DNA of 64,000 nt from Enterobacter cloacae (GCA_014169315.1 AP022133.1:2852001-2916000), one strand, 5' to 3'. Positions 41,130 to 50,607 are shown, counted from the stretch's first letter. Numbers and translations: made by a program. Notes: a model not told the origin generated them from the letters alone.

Positions 41130-41555
41130 TTAAACGGGGGTATTTAACAAATCGTCGCCAGCTTCAGCTGATACGCTGCCTGCTGACAACGCGCCAGGTG
41201 CAGTTTCCATCAGACGATCCAGAGCGGTATCGGTGCGCGCCTGAGCGCTTTGCGGGGCAGCAGCCAGAATGCGCTGTGCGCTCTCAACCGTCATTCCCGG
41301 CGTTTCAGCCAGTGCGCGCGCCTGGGATTCTCGTCCCTTCGCCTCTTCGCAATTCAGGATCCCCATAATGCGACCATTCTCTGCAGCAACGGCTGCTGAG
41401 ACCTGAGCATTCACATCTGCAGGAGCTGTAGCGGTCGCCGTTGCCACTTCAACTGTGGTGACTTGCCCGGTCGATGCGGTAGTCTGGGCAGGCTGAGTTT
41501 CAGCCGTTGTTGCTGATGGCTGAGTGGTAGCAGCGGATGCCGTGGTTTGAGTCAT
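41130..41555 (-). CDS. Nu3: Nu3, capsid scaffold (internal start in C)
   Basis: In-frame ATG 41555 within C is preceded by GGAGGGAAT, a stronger ribosome site than that of C. It gives a 141-residue protein with an alanine/threonine-rich N-terminus (MTQTTASAATTQPSATTAET) and helical, charged C-terminus, as for lambda Nu3, the scaffold degraded by the C protease. Confidence 0.85.
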   Translation of the reverse strand: MTQTTASAATTQPSATTAETQPAQTTASTGQVTTVEVATATATAPADVNAQVSAAVAAENGRIMGILNCEEAKGRESQARALAETPGMTVESAQRILAAAPQSAQARTDTALDRLMETAPGALSAGSVSAEAGDDLLNTPV

Positions 41556-42485
41556 ATTCCCTCCGGGGGTCATCATTTTTCGTTTGTTAAGTGCATCGCG
41601 CATGACATTCAGCGCGTCAGTGTTGTTAACAAGTTCATCCGCCAGCCCGTTATCCACGGACTCCTGGCCGGAGAATACAGCCGCTTCGGTGTCCAGCACG
41701 GCCTGCACGGACATGCCGGTATAAGCGGATACTTTTTCGGCAAACATCAGACGGGTGGCATCAATACGCGTCTGAAAATCAGCGCGAACGTCTGCCGGTA
41801 GCTTTGCGTAAGGGTTGCCGTCAACCTTGTGATCGCCGCTATAAATCAGCGTTACCTCAACGCCGTTAGTTTTTAGAGCGGCACCATAGTTGCTGTGCGC
41901 CATCATGACGCCAATGGATCCGGTTCTGGCCGTTTGCGTCACAAGCCGTCGCGATGCCGAGCTGGCAATAAGCTGCCCTGCACTGCAGTTCATGTCATTT
42001 GCCAGCGCCCAGATGGGTTTGATATCGCGCATACGGGCAATAATGTCGGCACAGTCAAACGCCCCGGACACCATTCCGCCCGGCGTATCCATATCAAGCA
42101 GAATACCGTCGACACCGGGGTCACTGATAGCCTGCTGCAGGCGAGCGATGATCCCGTTGTAGCCCGTCATGCCGGAATAAGGCTGCAGCGACCGGGTTTT
42201 ACTGACCAGCGTGCCGGAAACAGGCAGCACCGCGATGCCGTTCGTTACCTGATAACTGCGTGATGGCTGGGGGGACATGTCTTCATCGTCGCCAAACAGC
42301 GCCAGCGGTTCAGCAATCTGATCGGCACCAAGCGTTATTCCGGACATCGTATCTGTCAGACGTGTAATACCCATCTGACCTGCCAGCGCGCAAAAGAAAA
42401 CCCGCGCATAGGCGGGTTCAATCATCAACGGCTCATTAAAGGCCATGCTGGCAATATGCGGGAGATTACGCAGCTCGTGCGCCAT
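41130..42485 (-). CDS. C: gpC, S49 prohead protease
   Basis: 451 residues (lambda 439). SppA-type S49 domain from ~70 to ~280: ILLDMDTPGGMVSGAFDCAD, MNCSAGQLIASSASRRLVTQ, TGSIGVMMAHSNYG. The serine-type protease processes portal and scaffold in the prohead. C-terminal third is the Nu3 scaffold, also made separately. The start overlaps the portal stop by 20 bases. Confidence 0.95.
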   Translation of the reverse strand: MAHELRNLPHIASMAFNEPLMIEPAYARVFFCALAGQMGITRLTDTMSGITLGADQIAEPLALFGDDEDMSPQPSRSYQVTNGIAVLPVSGTLVSKTRSLQPYSGMTGYNGIIARLQQAISDPGVDGILLDMDTPGGMVSGAFDCADIIARMRDIKPIWALANDMNCSAGQLIASSASRRLVTQTARTGSIGVMMAHSNYGAALKTNGVEVTLIYSGDHKVDGNPYAKLPADVRADFQTRIDATRLMFAEKVSAYTGMSVQAVLDTEAAVFSGQESVDNGLADELVNNTDALNVMRDALNKRKMMTPGGNMTQTTASAATTQPSATTAETQPAQTTASTGQVTTVEVATATATAPADVNAQVSAAVAAENGRIMGILNCEEAKGRESQARALAETPGMTVESAQRILAAAPQSAQARTDTALDRLMETAPGALSAGSVSAEAGDDLLNTPV

Positions 42486-44058
42486 TTTGCTCCTCCTCGT
42501 TTGATTTTTTTACACCTGCCTCAAAAGCGGCAGCTGCCCATGCCGGTGGTTTCAGACCCGCAGCGCGACGCTCCATAGTTTCCCGTACCTGCTGGGCAAA
42601 AATCTCCTGATAATCTTCACCGCGTTTAGCACACTCTTTCTCATACGTGCTGAGACCCGCTTCGATGAGCATGACGGCTTCCTGTACCTCTTTCAGCCCG
42701 TCAATTGCCATTCGGCCTGAGCCGATCCAGTTCGCATTGCCCCAGGCTGTCCTCGCTTCCTGGAAGCTGAATCGGGCTTTCGAAGGAAGCGTGACCACGC
42801 GACGTACAATGGCCTCTTCAAGCCAGCACAGAAACATCTGGCAGGCCTGTCTGGATGCCACAAACTTTCGACGCCCCATGAAGTACGCCCAGGACTCATT
42901 AGCGCTTGCACGCGCAGTCGAGTAACTCATCTGAGAATAGTTTCGTGAAAGCTGCTCATACGACACACCCAATCCTGCGGAAATATAACGCAGCAGGGAT
43001 TGTTCGAACGTTGAGTAGCCGTTATCGGTATCCTGCGCCGACTGAAGGTTGAGAGAATCCCCTGGCAACAGGTGTGGAACCCTTGCACCACCAAGGCGAA
43101 CCGGGGCCGCTGAGTAATAGGACGCCATTTCACCCAACCAGCCCGTCAGTTTGCTTTGTTGCTCTTTATTGTCAGCGCCAAGAATAAAATCCATCGCTGA
43201 TTGGGTATCCAGCTCACTCTCGATGGTGGCCGCATACATGGCCTTTACTATCGCGCTCTGGAGCTGGGTATTTTGCAGTGTATCGAGCATTTTCATCTGC
43301 TCCATCACGCTGTAAAACGCATTGGCCCCACGGGTCTGTCCATCCTCCATTGGTTCGAACACATGGATAAATGAAGGTCGCCCACCGGGAAGTTCACGCG
43401 GAATATAGGCCCAGTTCTGCGCCATCCAGCCAGGATAGCCGTCGTCGCTGACGTAATACCCCAGCGCAGCACCGCTATCATTGATTTTTACGCCGGCGCG
43501 ACAGTTCCGGCTATCACCGATATTGTTTGGATTACTGACGCGCTTCGGACTGACCATTTTGAACTGCGTCCGGAAAAGCCGCGTTGAATCACTGTCCCAT
43601 GTCGCCTGCATGCATAATTCGCCGTTAAATGCATGCATGGCGACACCTTCACGGATCATCATCGTAAACGTTCGCTTGCGCTCGGCATCAATCCCACAAA
43701 AATCATCCTCGGCATACTCATTCCAGGCTGCTTCCACATCCCGCGAGAACGCTCGTGAATCCTCCTCATTAATGCCAAGATAACGCCAGCTCGGTCGATA
43801 ACTGAGTCTGAAAAATGAACCGACAATATGATCCTGATGAAGCTGAACGGCGTTTGCCGCATAGCCATTATTTCGTACCAGATCGTCAGCCCGTGCATTT
43901 CCGCGAGAGTAATTTGGCAAAAGCGCGGCATCGGCGCTTTCACTTGGCGGATTCCAGCCTCGCAGCTGTCCGCCAAAACCTCCACCTCCGCCATGATATC
44001 CGGCGTATTCCCGAAGGGATGTTTTACCGTCAGGCCCCACTAAAGATGGTATTTTCAT
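42466..44058 (-). CDS. B: gpB, portal protein
   Basis: 530 residues (lambda 533). Forms the dodecameric DNA gate. [20 protein letters not shown] start, [20 protein letters not shown], and [20 protein letters not shown] mid. The N-terminal ~20 residues would be trimmed by gpC in lambda. Starts by ATGA-type overlap with gpW. Confidence 0.96.
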   Translation of the reverse strand: MKIPSLVGPDGKTSLREYAGYHGGGGGFGGQLRGWNPPSESADAALLPNYSRGNARADDLVRNNGYAANAVQLHQDHIVGSFFRLSYRPSWRYLGINEEDSRAFSRDVEAAWNEYAEDDFCGIDAERKRTFTMMIREGVAMHAFNGELCMQATWDSDSTRLFRTQFKMVSPKRVSNPNNIGDSRNCRAGVKINDSGAALGYYVSDDGYPGWMAQNWAYIPRELPGGRPSFIHVFEPMEDGQTRGANAFYSVMEQMKMLDTLQNTQLQSAIVKAMYAATIESELDTQSAMDFILGADNKEQQSKLTGWLGEMASYYSAAPVRLGGARVPHLLPGDSLNLQSAQDTDNGYSTFEQSLLRYISAGLGVSYEQLSRNYSQMSYSTARASANESWAYFMGRRKFVASRQACQMFLCWLEEAIVRRVVTLPSKARFSFQEARTAWGNANWIGSGRMAIDGLKEVQEAVMLIEAGLSTYEKECAKRGEDYQEIFAQQVRETMERRAAGLKPPAWAAAAFEAGVKKSNEEEQNGARAA

Positions 44059-44261
44059 ACGTAAAACCCTGCCGGCCCCCGACGTCGTGAAGTGGTACCG
44101 ACCTGAGATTCAAGATCAGCAATGTACTTTTTAAGTTCGCTGACTGAGGTAGCCGTAAATTCTACCCTCCGACCGTCTTTTTGTACTGTTGCCACGCGCT
44201 TTCCCATCATAAGGTCATGCAGCGCAGCACGTGCAGCCTCCAGGTCAGCCTGTGTCGCCAT
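44055..44261 (-). CDS. W: gpW, head-tail connector
   Basis: 68 residues, identical length to lambda [21 protein letters not shown] start, a short beta hairpin ([20 protein letters not shown]). It binds the portal after packaging, followed by gpFII. The start shares its ATG base with the end of gpA. Confidence 0.95.
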   Translation of the reverse strand: MATQADLEAARAALHDLMMGKRVATVQKDGRRVEFTATSVSELKKYIADLESQVGTTSRRRGPAGFYV

Positions 44262-46183
44262 TATTCATCTCCCGCTAATGCCCTGGCATAATCCGCCAGA
44301 GTTTTGTTATTTTTACGACCACAGTCCTCTTCCATCAGACTGACCAGAAGAGAATCCAGATTGAGCTGCCAACGGGAGATACTTATCCGCAGAGCCGCCA
44401 GTGCATAGACAAAGCAGTCAAGCGCCTCATTACGGCGTTTTTTGCTGTCCCAGACGATTTTTTTCTTACCGTCTACCCACTTCTCAACCTGCTCTTCAGC
44501 AGTCAGTTGCTGAGCCTCGGCTAAATCGTAGATTTCAGGGTTGTTCGGGAAGTGAACCGCACCCGCAAGGGGTTCATTACCTTCAGCCACCAGAGTGAAA
44601 CGGTTATAAATCTGCTCTTTCGCAGTATCAGTACCCACTTCAGTCAGATAAACGCCGTTCTTGTTACGCTTGCGGGGCATGTTTGCTACGGGTTTACCGT
44701 AAATAGATGCGCCTTTAACAGGGATCACACGAAACAAACCATGCTTTTTCGAGCGGTTATAAACAATCGTCGGATCAATGCCACCGATATCCCAACAGAT
44801 ACGGGAAATGAGCATTTCCACACCATTCAGCCTTGAATAGGTTTTATTGATCGCATCGTCTACCCTGAGAAGCGTCGCTTCATCATCATGGCGGCCCATA
44901 ATGATGATTTTGTCGATAAGCCAGCTTTCCTCACCCGGTCCCCAGCCCCAGACACGCATTTCATAACGGTCAAGCTGTGAGTCTATCCCTGCCGTAAGGT
45001 AGACCACCCGTTCTGGTAATACAGAGCCGAAATGTTCTTTACGTTCGGCCATGACTTCCGCATCAGGCCGCTCGCCAATTTTCGGCTCCCAGGTCTCACC
45101 AAGTGTGGTATTCACAAAGGTTTTGCGCTTGCCGGTATCCCCTTTGGTTTTACTCCAGTCTTTGACGATTTGTACCCAGGTAGTGAATGGACTATATGCT
45201 GTCCAGATATGAAAGGTGACGCTATCCGGCGGATCAATTTCAGTACCGGATGATGAGAACCAGTTCAGCCCGTCACGTGTCCAGATGCCCGTTTCTTCGC
45301 AAATATAACGGGCCTCAGAAAAATCAAGCTCCTGCTGCTTAATTACGCAGGCATTATGCTCGCAAAGGTAAAATACGCTGGCAGGATCACCAAGCGTCCA
45401 CTTAAACCCGAACGGGGTCTCTTTATCACCAAATTTCAGGTACTGCTCTTCCCCACAATGTGGGCAGGGAACGTGGAATCGCAAAAAGTGCTGAGATTCC
45501 TTCGCAGCACGCTCAATCTGGCAGGTTCCTCTGACTTTTGGTGTTGATCCGCGAATAGACTTGGGCCAGACAGACCCTTCAATGCGCTTATCTCCAAGAA
45601 ATGTCGGGGATCCCTCTTTCTCTATATCTTCATCAAAGGCCGCCAGCTCGTCATAGCCCGCCACATCGACGGATTTCTCACGGTAGTTTTTCGCAGCCTT
45701 TCCACCGAGGCACCAGAATCCGCGCCCATTAGAGAAACGCTTCATACTGAGCGTGTTGTCACGGTGCTTTTTGCCATACCAGGGAGCAAGGGATAGCAGC
45801 GTTGGAATATCACGGATTGTGGGTTCGACATGAGACTTCATGAAGTTTTCAGCATCGCCGTCAGTTGGTAACCAGATAAGGGAGTTGCGCTGTTTATGCT
45901 GAATGAAATACGCATACACCCCGAGCAGCATTTTTGAATATCCAACGCGGGCAGACTTCACGACATTCACTTCCCGGATATAGTCGTTGCCCATCGCGTT
46001 CATTATTGCCCGCTGAAATGGCAGAGTTTCCCAGCGGCCTTCCTGGTAGGCAGACTCTTTCGGGAGATAGTAGTTATCGTCTGCCCATTCAACAGCTGTT
46101 TGCGGCTCTGGCCGGTACAGCGAACGGAGCCCCACGCTAGCAGAGTGCCGCAGCCCCTTAACCTGACTGTTCGATATATTCAC
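44261..46183 (-). CDS. A: gpA, large terminase subunit
   Basis: 640 residues (lambda 641). ATPase part: Walker A-like [20 protein letters not shown] near 76-95, acidic [20 protein letters not shown] (Walker B). Endonuclease part near 395-600 cuts cos ([20 protein letters not shown], Asp). Together with Nu1 it recognises cos, nicks at cosN and drives packaging. Overlaps Nu1 by 26 bases. Confidence 0.97.
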   Translation of the reverse strand: MNISNSQVKGLRHSASVGLRSLYRPEPQTAVEWADDNYYLPKESAYQEGRWETLPFQRAIMNAMGNDYIREVNVVKSARVGYSKMLLGVYAYFIQHKQRNSLIWLPTDGDAENFMKSHVEPTIRDIPTLLSLAPWYGKKHRDNTLSMKRFSNGRGFWCLGGKAAKNYREKSVDVAGYDELAAFDEDIEKEGSPTFLGDKRIEGSVWPKSIRGSTPKVRGTCQIERAAKESQHFLRFHVPCPHCGEEQYLKFGDKETPFGFKWTLGDPASVFYLCEHNACVIKQQELDFSEARYICEETGIWTRDGLNWFSSSGTEIDPPDSVTFHIWTAYSPFTTWVQIVKDWSKTKGDTGKRKTFVNTTLGETWEPKIGERPDAEVMAERKEHFGSVLPERVVYLTAGIDSQLDRYEMRVWGWGPGEESWLIDKIIIMGRHDDEATLLRVDDAINKTYSRLNGVEMLISRICWDIGGIDPTIVYNRSKKHGLFRVIPVKGASIYGKPVANMPRKRNKNGVYLTEVGTDTAKEQIYNRFTLVAEGNEPLAGAVHFPNNPEIYDLAEAQQLTAEEQVEKWVDGKKKIVWDSKKRRNEALDCFVYALAALRISISRWQLNLDSLLVSLMEEDCGRKNNKTLADYARALAGDE

Positions 46184-46703
46184 TCAGCAACCCCGGTATC
46201 ATTTCATCCAGCGCAGCTGCTTTGTTCATGGCCTTAATGATGTCCTTCTTGAGGAAATCAATATGTCGGTTCTCCAGCTCCGGGAACCGCCGCTGAACCG
46301 ACAGAGGGATCCCATCGAGAATACTGGCAATTTCTCCGGCTATCCGCGACAGCACGAACGTGCAGAATGCGGTCTCCACCACTTCAGCGGACTCTTTTGC
46401 ATTTTTAAGTTCCTGAGCGTCGGCCTGTGCCCGGGTCAGGCGATGACGTTCATATTCAATCGTTCCGGGATGAAGGTCTGACTCTGAAGCAATGCGCAGA
46501 TCCTCAACCTCTTTCCGCAGTTTTTCATTCTCAATCGCCGCATCACGGGCACTGTACCATTCGATCGTGGCTGCAGAATCGTAGAGAACCTCATTCCCCT
46601 TACCGCCTCCGCGAGCAACGGGCATTCCCTGATCCTGCCAGTTCTGAATAGTTCGAACACTGACACCGAAAATCTCAGATAACCGTTTTTTGTTAACTTC
46701 CAT
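46158..46703 (-). CDS. Nu1: Nu1, small terminase subunit
   Basis: 181 residues from ATG 46703, exactly lambda length and start MEVNKKRLSEIFGVSVRTIQ. Winged helix-turn-helix in the first ~55 residues (IFGVSVRTIQNWQDQGMPVA) binds the R sites of cosB just upstream. C-terminal part binds gpA. Six extra bases upstream (frame to 46709) would add two residues. Confidence 0.97.
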   Translation of the reverse strand: MEVNKKRLSEIFGVSVRTIQNWQDQGMPVARGGGKGNEVLYDSAATIEWYSARDAAIENEKLRKEVEDLRIASESDLHPGTIEYERHRLTRAQADAQELKNAKESAEVVETAFCTFVLSRIAGEIASILDGIPLSVQRRFPELENRHIDFLKKDIIKAMNKAAALDEMIPGLLSEYIEQSG

Positions 46704-46719
46704 GCTCACTCCGGGCGAA

Positions 46720-46922
46720 AAACAGAGAAAGGAAACGATAAATGGAAAATTACCGTTTTTAAGGCCTAATCGTTTCCTTTCTTTTGAGGGGGTGTTTCAA
46801 GTAAAAACAGAGAGATAACAGGAAGAAGAACGGAAACGGCAAAAACCAGAAAATTTTCATAAATAGCGAGAATCTGCGCGGACGCCGCCCCGTAACAGGT
46901 CGGATTTCCGGAAAGGACCCGC
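46720..46922 (-). other. cos: cos site (cosQ, cosN, cosB)
   Basis: On the reverse strand cosQ GGGTCCTTTCCGG (46908-46920) precedes the cosN overhang GGGCGGCGTCCG (46879-46890; lambda GGGCGGCGACCT), followed by CGCTATTTATGAAAATTTTC as in lambda. cosB follows with R-type repeats: R3 CGTTTCCGTTCTTC (about 46824-46838), inverted R2 AAAGAAAGGAAACGAT (46769-46785), R1 ATCGTTTCCTTTCTCTG (46723-46739). This is a complete, plausible packaging site next to Nu1. The rest of 46923-47213 holds no gene I can support. Confidence 0.93.
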
Positions 46923-47213
46923 TAATGACAACTATTATCAATTACATAAATGCATGCACGAAAATAGCCATTTAGACGTCCAAATACTATCACTTACCAT
47001 AACCATAATAGGGTTGACCAGAATGCCCCACCAGGCCACGTCCGGCTGTAATAATCAGGAATGACGCCCATAGTGCGGCGGGTTAAATCCCCAGTTCTTG
47101 GCATACAGCATTGCGCGCTACCATATGTTGCAACCAGATTCCTGAACCCGCCTCTCTATAGACATCATTATTATCTGCACTCAGTGAATGCCTGCTGTAA
47201 AGCCCTCAGTCAG

Positions 47214-47417
47214 CTACTTGGATAAAATATACGTTAATATTAAAGTTGGTATACTTAGCAATAAAGTTAAAACCAGGAATGTTATAGCCAGCTTCCTGTA
47301 ACCCAATATAAACATGTAAACCGACTGTGCAAATAGCATCAGGCAGAGAACTGGTGATAGGCCAAGAAAAAAAGTTAATAACGGTGATGTGCTGAGGACT
47401 GACACTACCTTTCCCAT
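47214..47417 (-). CDS. Small two-helix membrane protein
   Basis: 67 residues, two hydrophobic helices (~12-36 and ~44-65) separated by a GYRKL turn. No signal cleavage site, no known family. It sits between the spanin genes and cos, where lambda carries bor-type extra genes. Ribosome site is poor (AAGG abutting ATG); GTG four codons later is an alternative. Confidence 0.5.
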   Translation of the reverse strand: MGKVVSVLSTSPLLTFFLGLSPVLCLMLFAQSVYMFILGYRKLAITFLVLTLLLSIPTLILTYILSK

Positions 47418-47440
47418 CCTTGTAATAGGGGGTCAATGAA

Positions 47441-47614
47441 TCAATAATGTACTATCGCAGACACGCCTGAAATCATCAAAAGCACAAGACATAAGATCGT
47501 TAGTTTTTTCATTCGAAGACCATATGCAATCATCATTAAGCTTAAGAAAAAAGTTGCTGATAAAAGACTGAGCATTAAAACGAAGTCATTGAGGTCTTCA
47601 TTTAAGATAAACAT
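47441..47614 (-). CDS. Small two-helix membrane protein
   Basis: 57 residues beginning MFILNEDLNDFVLMLSLLSA, with two membrane helices (~10-31 and ~37-54) separated by a basic LRMKK. It ends just before the 47214-47417 gene on the same strand, so the two probably form a pair. No family recognised. Confidence 0.5.
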   Translation of the reverse strand: MFILNEDLNDFVLMLSLLSATFFLSLMMIAYGLRMKKLTILCLVLLMISGVSAIVHY

Positions 47615-47729
47615 ATGCGTAATACTCTTTTATTGGGCTTATTAGGTATATGATAGCTTTCATCCCCATCATTTTCGATAAATTTCCACCTTCTAGTTTC
47701 TGCTAGCTACCTACTATACCTTATGTTGC

Positions 47730-48296
47730 TCAGTGGCTTAACCCAGAGGAAATTTGCCGCTGTTGCTCAATTTCACGGATGCCCGCAAAGTTATTGTTGC
47801 CCTTCTCGATGACGGCCAGCAGTGACTTAATCCACAAAACAGCCTGACAGTACGTCATTGCGCTGGCGGCAGCGGAACGATCATCGGCTGCGTCAGGTCT
47901 GCCGGTATCGGTGTGCATGGCGCTGGCACGTAAACGGTACGCGTACCCGAGCAGCCCGTCAGCAATATCAGCAGGAACAGGTAGATCACAGGTTTTTTCA
48001 CGGCGGAGAATCTCCCGGTATTTGATTACGGTTTCTTCGGTACTGGTGTCGATCAAGGAGTTCAGCCTGTTAGCATGTTCTGCAACCTGATTGAACAGAT
48101 TGAAGTTGAAAGCCTGAGCAGCGATAACCGTCCCCTGCAGGGTGTTGTCACTGCGCAGAACATCGTTATCACTCTTTAGCGTAGCAACGTCAGAGCGGCT
48201 GTTTGCCAGCAGGACACACAGCACAGCAACGACGATAATCACAACCACCAGCGCTATTGAGCGCCATGCAGTTTTGATATCAGCAAGGGTAATCAC
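47730..48296 (-). CDS. Rz: Rz, inner-membrane spanin subunit
   Basis: 188 residues. N-terminal type II anchor (residues ~12-31, IALVVVIIVVAVLCVLLA) and a periplasmic coiled coil (VATLKSDNDVLRSDNTLQGT, LFNQVAEHANRLNSLIDTST). The i-spanin spans to Rz1 to fuse inner and outer membranes at lysis. Rz1 is nested in a different frame at 47855-48001, the lambda layout. Starts by ATGA overlap with the endolysin stop. Confidence 0.9.
   Translation of the reverse strand: MITLADIKTAWRSIALVVVIIVVAVLCVLLANSRSDVATLKSDNDVLRSDNTLQGTVIAAQAFNFNLFNQVAEHANRLNSLIDTSTEETVIKYREILRREKTCDLPVPADIADGLLGYAYRLRASAMHTDTGRPDAADDRSAAASAMTYCQAVLWIKSLLAVIEKGNNNFAGIREIEQQRQISSGLSH
47855..48001 (-). CDS. Rz1: Rz1, outer-membrane spanin lipoprotein (nested)
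   Basis: 48 residues in the +1 frame within Rz, with GTG start. It has signal MKKPVIYLFLLILLTGC with lipobox LTGC (Cys17) and a short proline-rich mature part (VPAPCTPIPADLTQPMIVPL) ending PPAQ, the hallmark of o-spanins. Together with Rz it disrupts the outer membrane. Confidence 0.88.
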   Translation of the reverse strand: MKKPVIYLFLLILLTGCSGTRTVYVPAPCTPIPADLTQPMIVPLPPAQ

Positions 48297-48733
48297 GACA
48301 GAAACAGAGCACGCTCCGCCTCACGCCGACGGGTCAGCCCATTCAGGACTTTTCCGCCAGCTTTATTCCAGCGTAGGAACTCATCGGCAGCGCCAGCGTA
48401 ATCACCGGCGTTGAGTTTACGCAGCAGTGTCGATGTCGAAAGAGACTGTGCACCGAGGTTGTACGTAAACGACACCAGCGCATCGAATTGCCCTTGAGTC
48501 AACCCGACTTTAACCAAACGGGAAACGTCGTTTTCGCAGCTGACCAGTCCGGTCTTCAGTAGGCGCTCTGCCGTTTCCTGCTTGATAGTCATCCCGGCGC
48601 GGATTGGTTTTCCGTCGACAGGCTGAGTCCAGCCATAGCCTATCGTCCAAACGCCGACACTGTCCCGATAGGCTGTAAGCTTGCAGCCTTCAAACTCTTT
48701 GATCAGGCTAATGCCTTTATCACTGGTTTGCAT
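48293..48733 (-). CDS. Endolysin, T4/P22-type lysozyme (GH24)
   Basis: 146 residues. Catalytic triad spacing of T4 lysozyme is exact: Glu15 (FEG), Asp24 (YRDS), Thr30 (WTIGYG). No signal-anchor at the N-terminus, so it depends on the holin for release. It cleaves the glycosidic bond of murein, unlike lambda R transglycosylase. Overlaps the holin end by 14 bases. Confidence 0.95.
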   Translation of the reverse strand: MQTSDKGISLIKEFEGCKLTAYRDSVGVWTIGYGWTQPVDGKPIRAGMTIKQETAERLLKTGLVSCENDVSRLVKVGLTQGQFDALVSFTYNLGAQSLSTSTLLRKLNAGDYAGAADEFLRWNKAGGKVLNGLTRRREAERALFLS

Positions 48734-49037
48734 TTTTCATCCCCGTCAGACGTTCCCAGAAATAAGTCAGAGCAACTGAACCCATCGCTCCGCTGATACC
48801 AGACGTAACCAGAATCATATAAAGGCTCAGACCGCTTTCCACGCTGATCAGACCACCGATTAACCCTGTAAATCCGGAAACTGCAATCTGTGCAAACGCG
48901 TTAATCCAGCTCCACGTGGCCTTGTTCTGCTTAACATCAATGAGGTATCGGACAAGACCACCCCAGCATGACAGAGCAAGGACGATCAGCCATGAAACTC
49001 CAGCAATGCTTTCTTTATCGTGCATACGTTTAGCCAT
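48720..49037 (-). CDS. Holin
   Basis: 105 residues from ATG 49037, ribosome site GGAGGTGAA. Three hydrophobic helices (~14-34, ~45-66, ~70-90) and a charged C-terminal FWERLTGMKNANQ. Position upstream of the lysozyme and size fit phage holin family 3. It opens the inner membrane at lysis time. The frame from 49163 lies upstream of the ribosome site and overlaps a terminator. Confidence 0.85.
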   Translation of the reverse strand: MAKRMHDKESIAGVSWLIVLALSCWGGLVRYLIDVKQNKATWSWINAFAQIAVSGFTGLIGGLISVESGLSLYMILVTSGISGAMGSVALTYFWERLTGMKNANQ

Positions 49038-49111
49038 TTCACCTCCGAAGGAACGGGGTGCTGTTTGTTTAGAGGAGAAGGAAGCCCGGAGAATATGACC
49101 GGACCTCGCGA

Positions 49112-49136
49112 ATAAAAAACCCGGCGACAGGCCGGA
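49112..49136 (-). terminator. Terminator upstream of holin
   Basis: Leftward: CCGGC-CTGTC-GCCGG then T6, 75 bases before the holin start. It lies behind the tRNA cluster in the direction of late transcription. 49137-49540 contains no gene that I can support; a 62-codon rightward frame (49234-49422) lacks family resemblance. Confidence 0.65.
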
Positions 49137-49547
49137 AAGATGAGGGTACAGCAATATCGGCACTGCGGTCGAAGGAGCCCATTTTTATGCGGCTGAATGA
49201 AGGCAATCTATCTTCAACTGGCTTGTTTAACACATGAAAATAATTAACAATTTATATAGTTGCAAACGGTTACCACTTAAATTAAATTGTCACCACTTTT
49301 TTTGTGGATATAAAACAGATAAGCGGACAAGCATTAAACTCATTCGTGCGGAGAAGGATGATGTCGTTTTCCGCATTTTTTTAGATTCCCACTACATCCT
49401 CCAACTCGATACGCCCTACTGAATACAGTTAGTAATACATATTCATCATGAGCATTTGCCGGCTAAGACATCCTCATGAATACGGGTGATTTTGGTGGTT
49501 TTTCAGTCGACAGAATCCTTGTTGTTACGATTCTGGCTGCCAGCTCT

Positions 49548-49576
49548 TTGTTTTCCAGCGATGGATGGACTAATCT
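49548..49576 (+). promoter_or_regulatory. Candidate promoter of the uspF-like gene
   Basis: TTGTTT (49548-49553), 17-base spacer, TAATCT (49571-49576), 32 bases before the start codon. Confidence 0.5.
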
Positions 49577-49608
49577 CGAAGTGTACAAAAAACAAGCAGG
49601 AGGATGAG

Positions 49609-50043
49609 ATGTACAACTCTATTTTGGTTCCAGTTGACATTTCCGAGGATCACCTGACGCATATGGTTATTCCTTACGTTCAGACACATGCCGTGCTTAA
49701 TACAGCCAAAGTCCATTTTCTTACAGTTGTTCCTTCGCTTTCATTTTATTCGTCATTAGGTCTGGCATATTCAGCCGAAATGCCAAGCATTGGTGAAATA
49801 CAGCAAATTGCTTTATCAACACTCGATGAGATTGTTAAACAATTCAGATTGCCTGCAGAAAAAATAGAGACACACGTAACAACCGGGTCACCTAAAGACC
49901 AAATACTCAAGTTCGCTCATAAAATTGGTGCAGATTTAATTATTATTGCCTCTCATCGTCCTGATATATCGACCTATCTGTTAGGTTCAAACGCTGCCGC
50001 TGTTGTGCGACACGCAAAATGCCCTGTTCTGGTTGTCAGGTAG
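49609..50043 (+). CDS. UspF-like universal stress protein (moron)
   Basis: 144 residues, same length as E. coli UspF. N-terminal [23 protein letters not shown]-binding motif with VTTGSPKDQ and [23 protein letters not shown] 49609 is preceded by AGGAGG; the longer frame from 49486 has no support. It is the only rightward gene inside the late region, with its own candidate promoter, so likely expressed in the lysogen. UspF-type proteins bind ATP and aid stress survival and adhesion in E. coli. The following 50044-50299 is empty. Confidence 0.9.
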   Translation: MYNSILVPVDISEDHLTHMVIPYVQTHAVLNTAKVHFLTVVPSLSFYSSLGLAYSAEMPSIGEIQQIALSTLDEIVKQFRLPAEKIETHVTTGSPKDQILKFAHKIGADLIIIASHRPDISTYLLGSNAAAVVRHAKCPVLVVR

Positions 50044-50299
50044 AAATCCCAAGCCCGCGACATGCGTGCAAGGAGAAATGAAAAAAACACACTAAGCGAG
50101 ACTATATGGTTTAGAGGCACCTCATACAACAAACCACCCGAAGTTAACTGGATTTTAACGAGATGCTTTTGGATGAGCGCTGAACCCAAAGGCCAGTATT
50201 TTCACACAGCAATTTTGCGAAAAGCAGCGCCCATTAAAAATGCAGGTGCTTTTCAGTCACTCGGGGGAACCCCATCATCGCAGACCGAAAAGCTTTAAC

Positions 50300-50374
<75 letters not shown>

Positions 50375-50378
50375 ATTA

Positions 50379-50454
<76 letters not shown>

Positions 50455-50456
50455 AT

Positions 50457-50529
50457 TGGTCCGCCACCGGGGCCTCGAACCTCGTACTACAACATTATGT
50501 TGCCGCTCTTCCCGATGAGCTAGTGGCGG
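50457..50529 (-). tRNA. tRNA-like gene with 5-nt anticodon loop
   Basis: 73 nt including CCA. Acceptor CCGCCAC/GTGGCGG pairs perfectly, D-arm GCTC/GAGC is good, T-stem CGAGG/CCCCG has one A-C mismatch. The anticodon arm GCAAC-ATAAT-GTTGT leaves only a 5-base loop, two bases short, so no normal anticodon can be assigned. Compared with the next gene (loop CTCATAA), it looks as if TC had been lost. Either a pseudo-tRNA or a specialised tRNA-like RNA. Confidence 0.65.
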
Positions 50530-50531
50530 AC

Positions 50532-50607
50532 TGGTGGCCCTTGTTGGGTTTGAACCGACGACCGGGAAATTATGAGTCGCACGCTCTAACCACCGAGCTA
50601 AAGGGCC
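50532..50607 (-). tRNA. tRNA-Ile2-like (CAT), degenerate anticodon stem
   Basis: 76 nt including CCA. Acceptor GGCCCTT/AAGGGCC, D-arm GCTC/GAGC and loop CTCATAA resemble E. coli ileX and phage ileZ, whose CAT anticodon reads AUA after lysidine modification. The 3' anticodon stem is TTTCC where TCGCA would pair, giving mismatches at two of five positions, and the T-stem has a C-A mismatch. First of the cluster after Q; function doubtful. A tRNA-Met reading is the alternative. Confidence 0.7.

Noticed and set aside
49234..49422. 62-codon rightward ORF before uspF
   Set aside because: Weak composition, no ribosome site and no family; kept only as a remark in the gap description.
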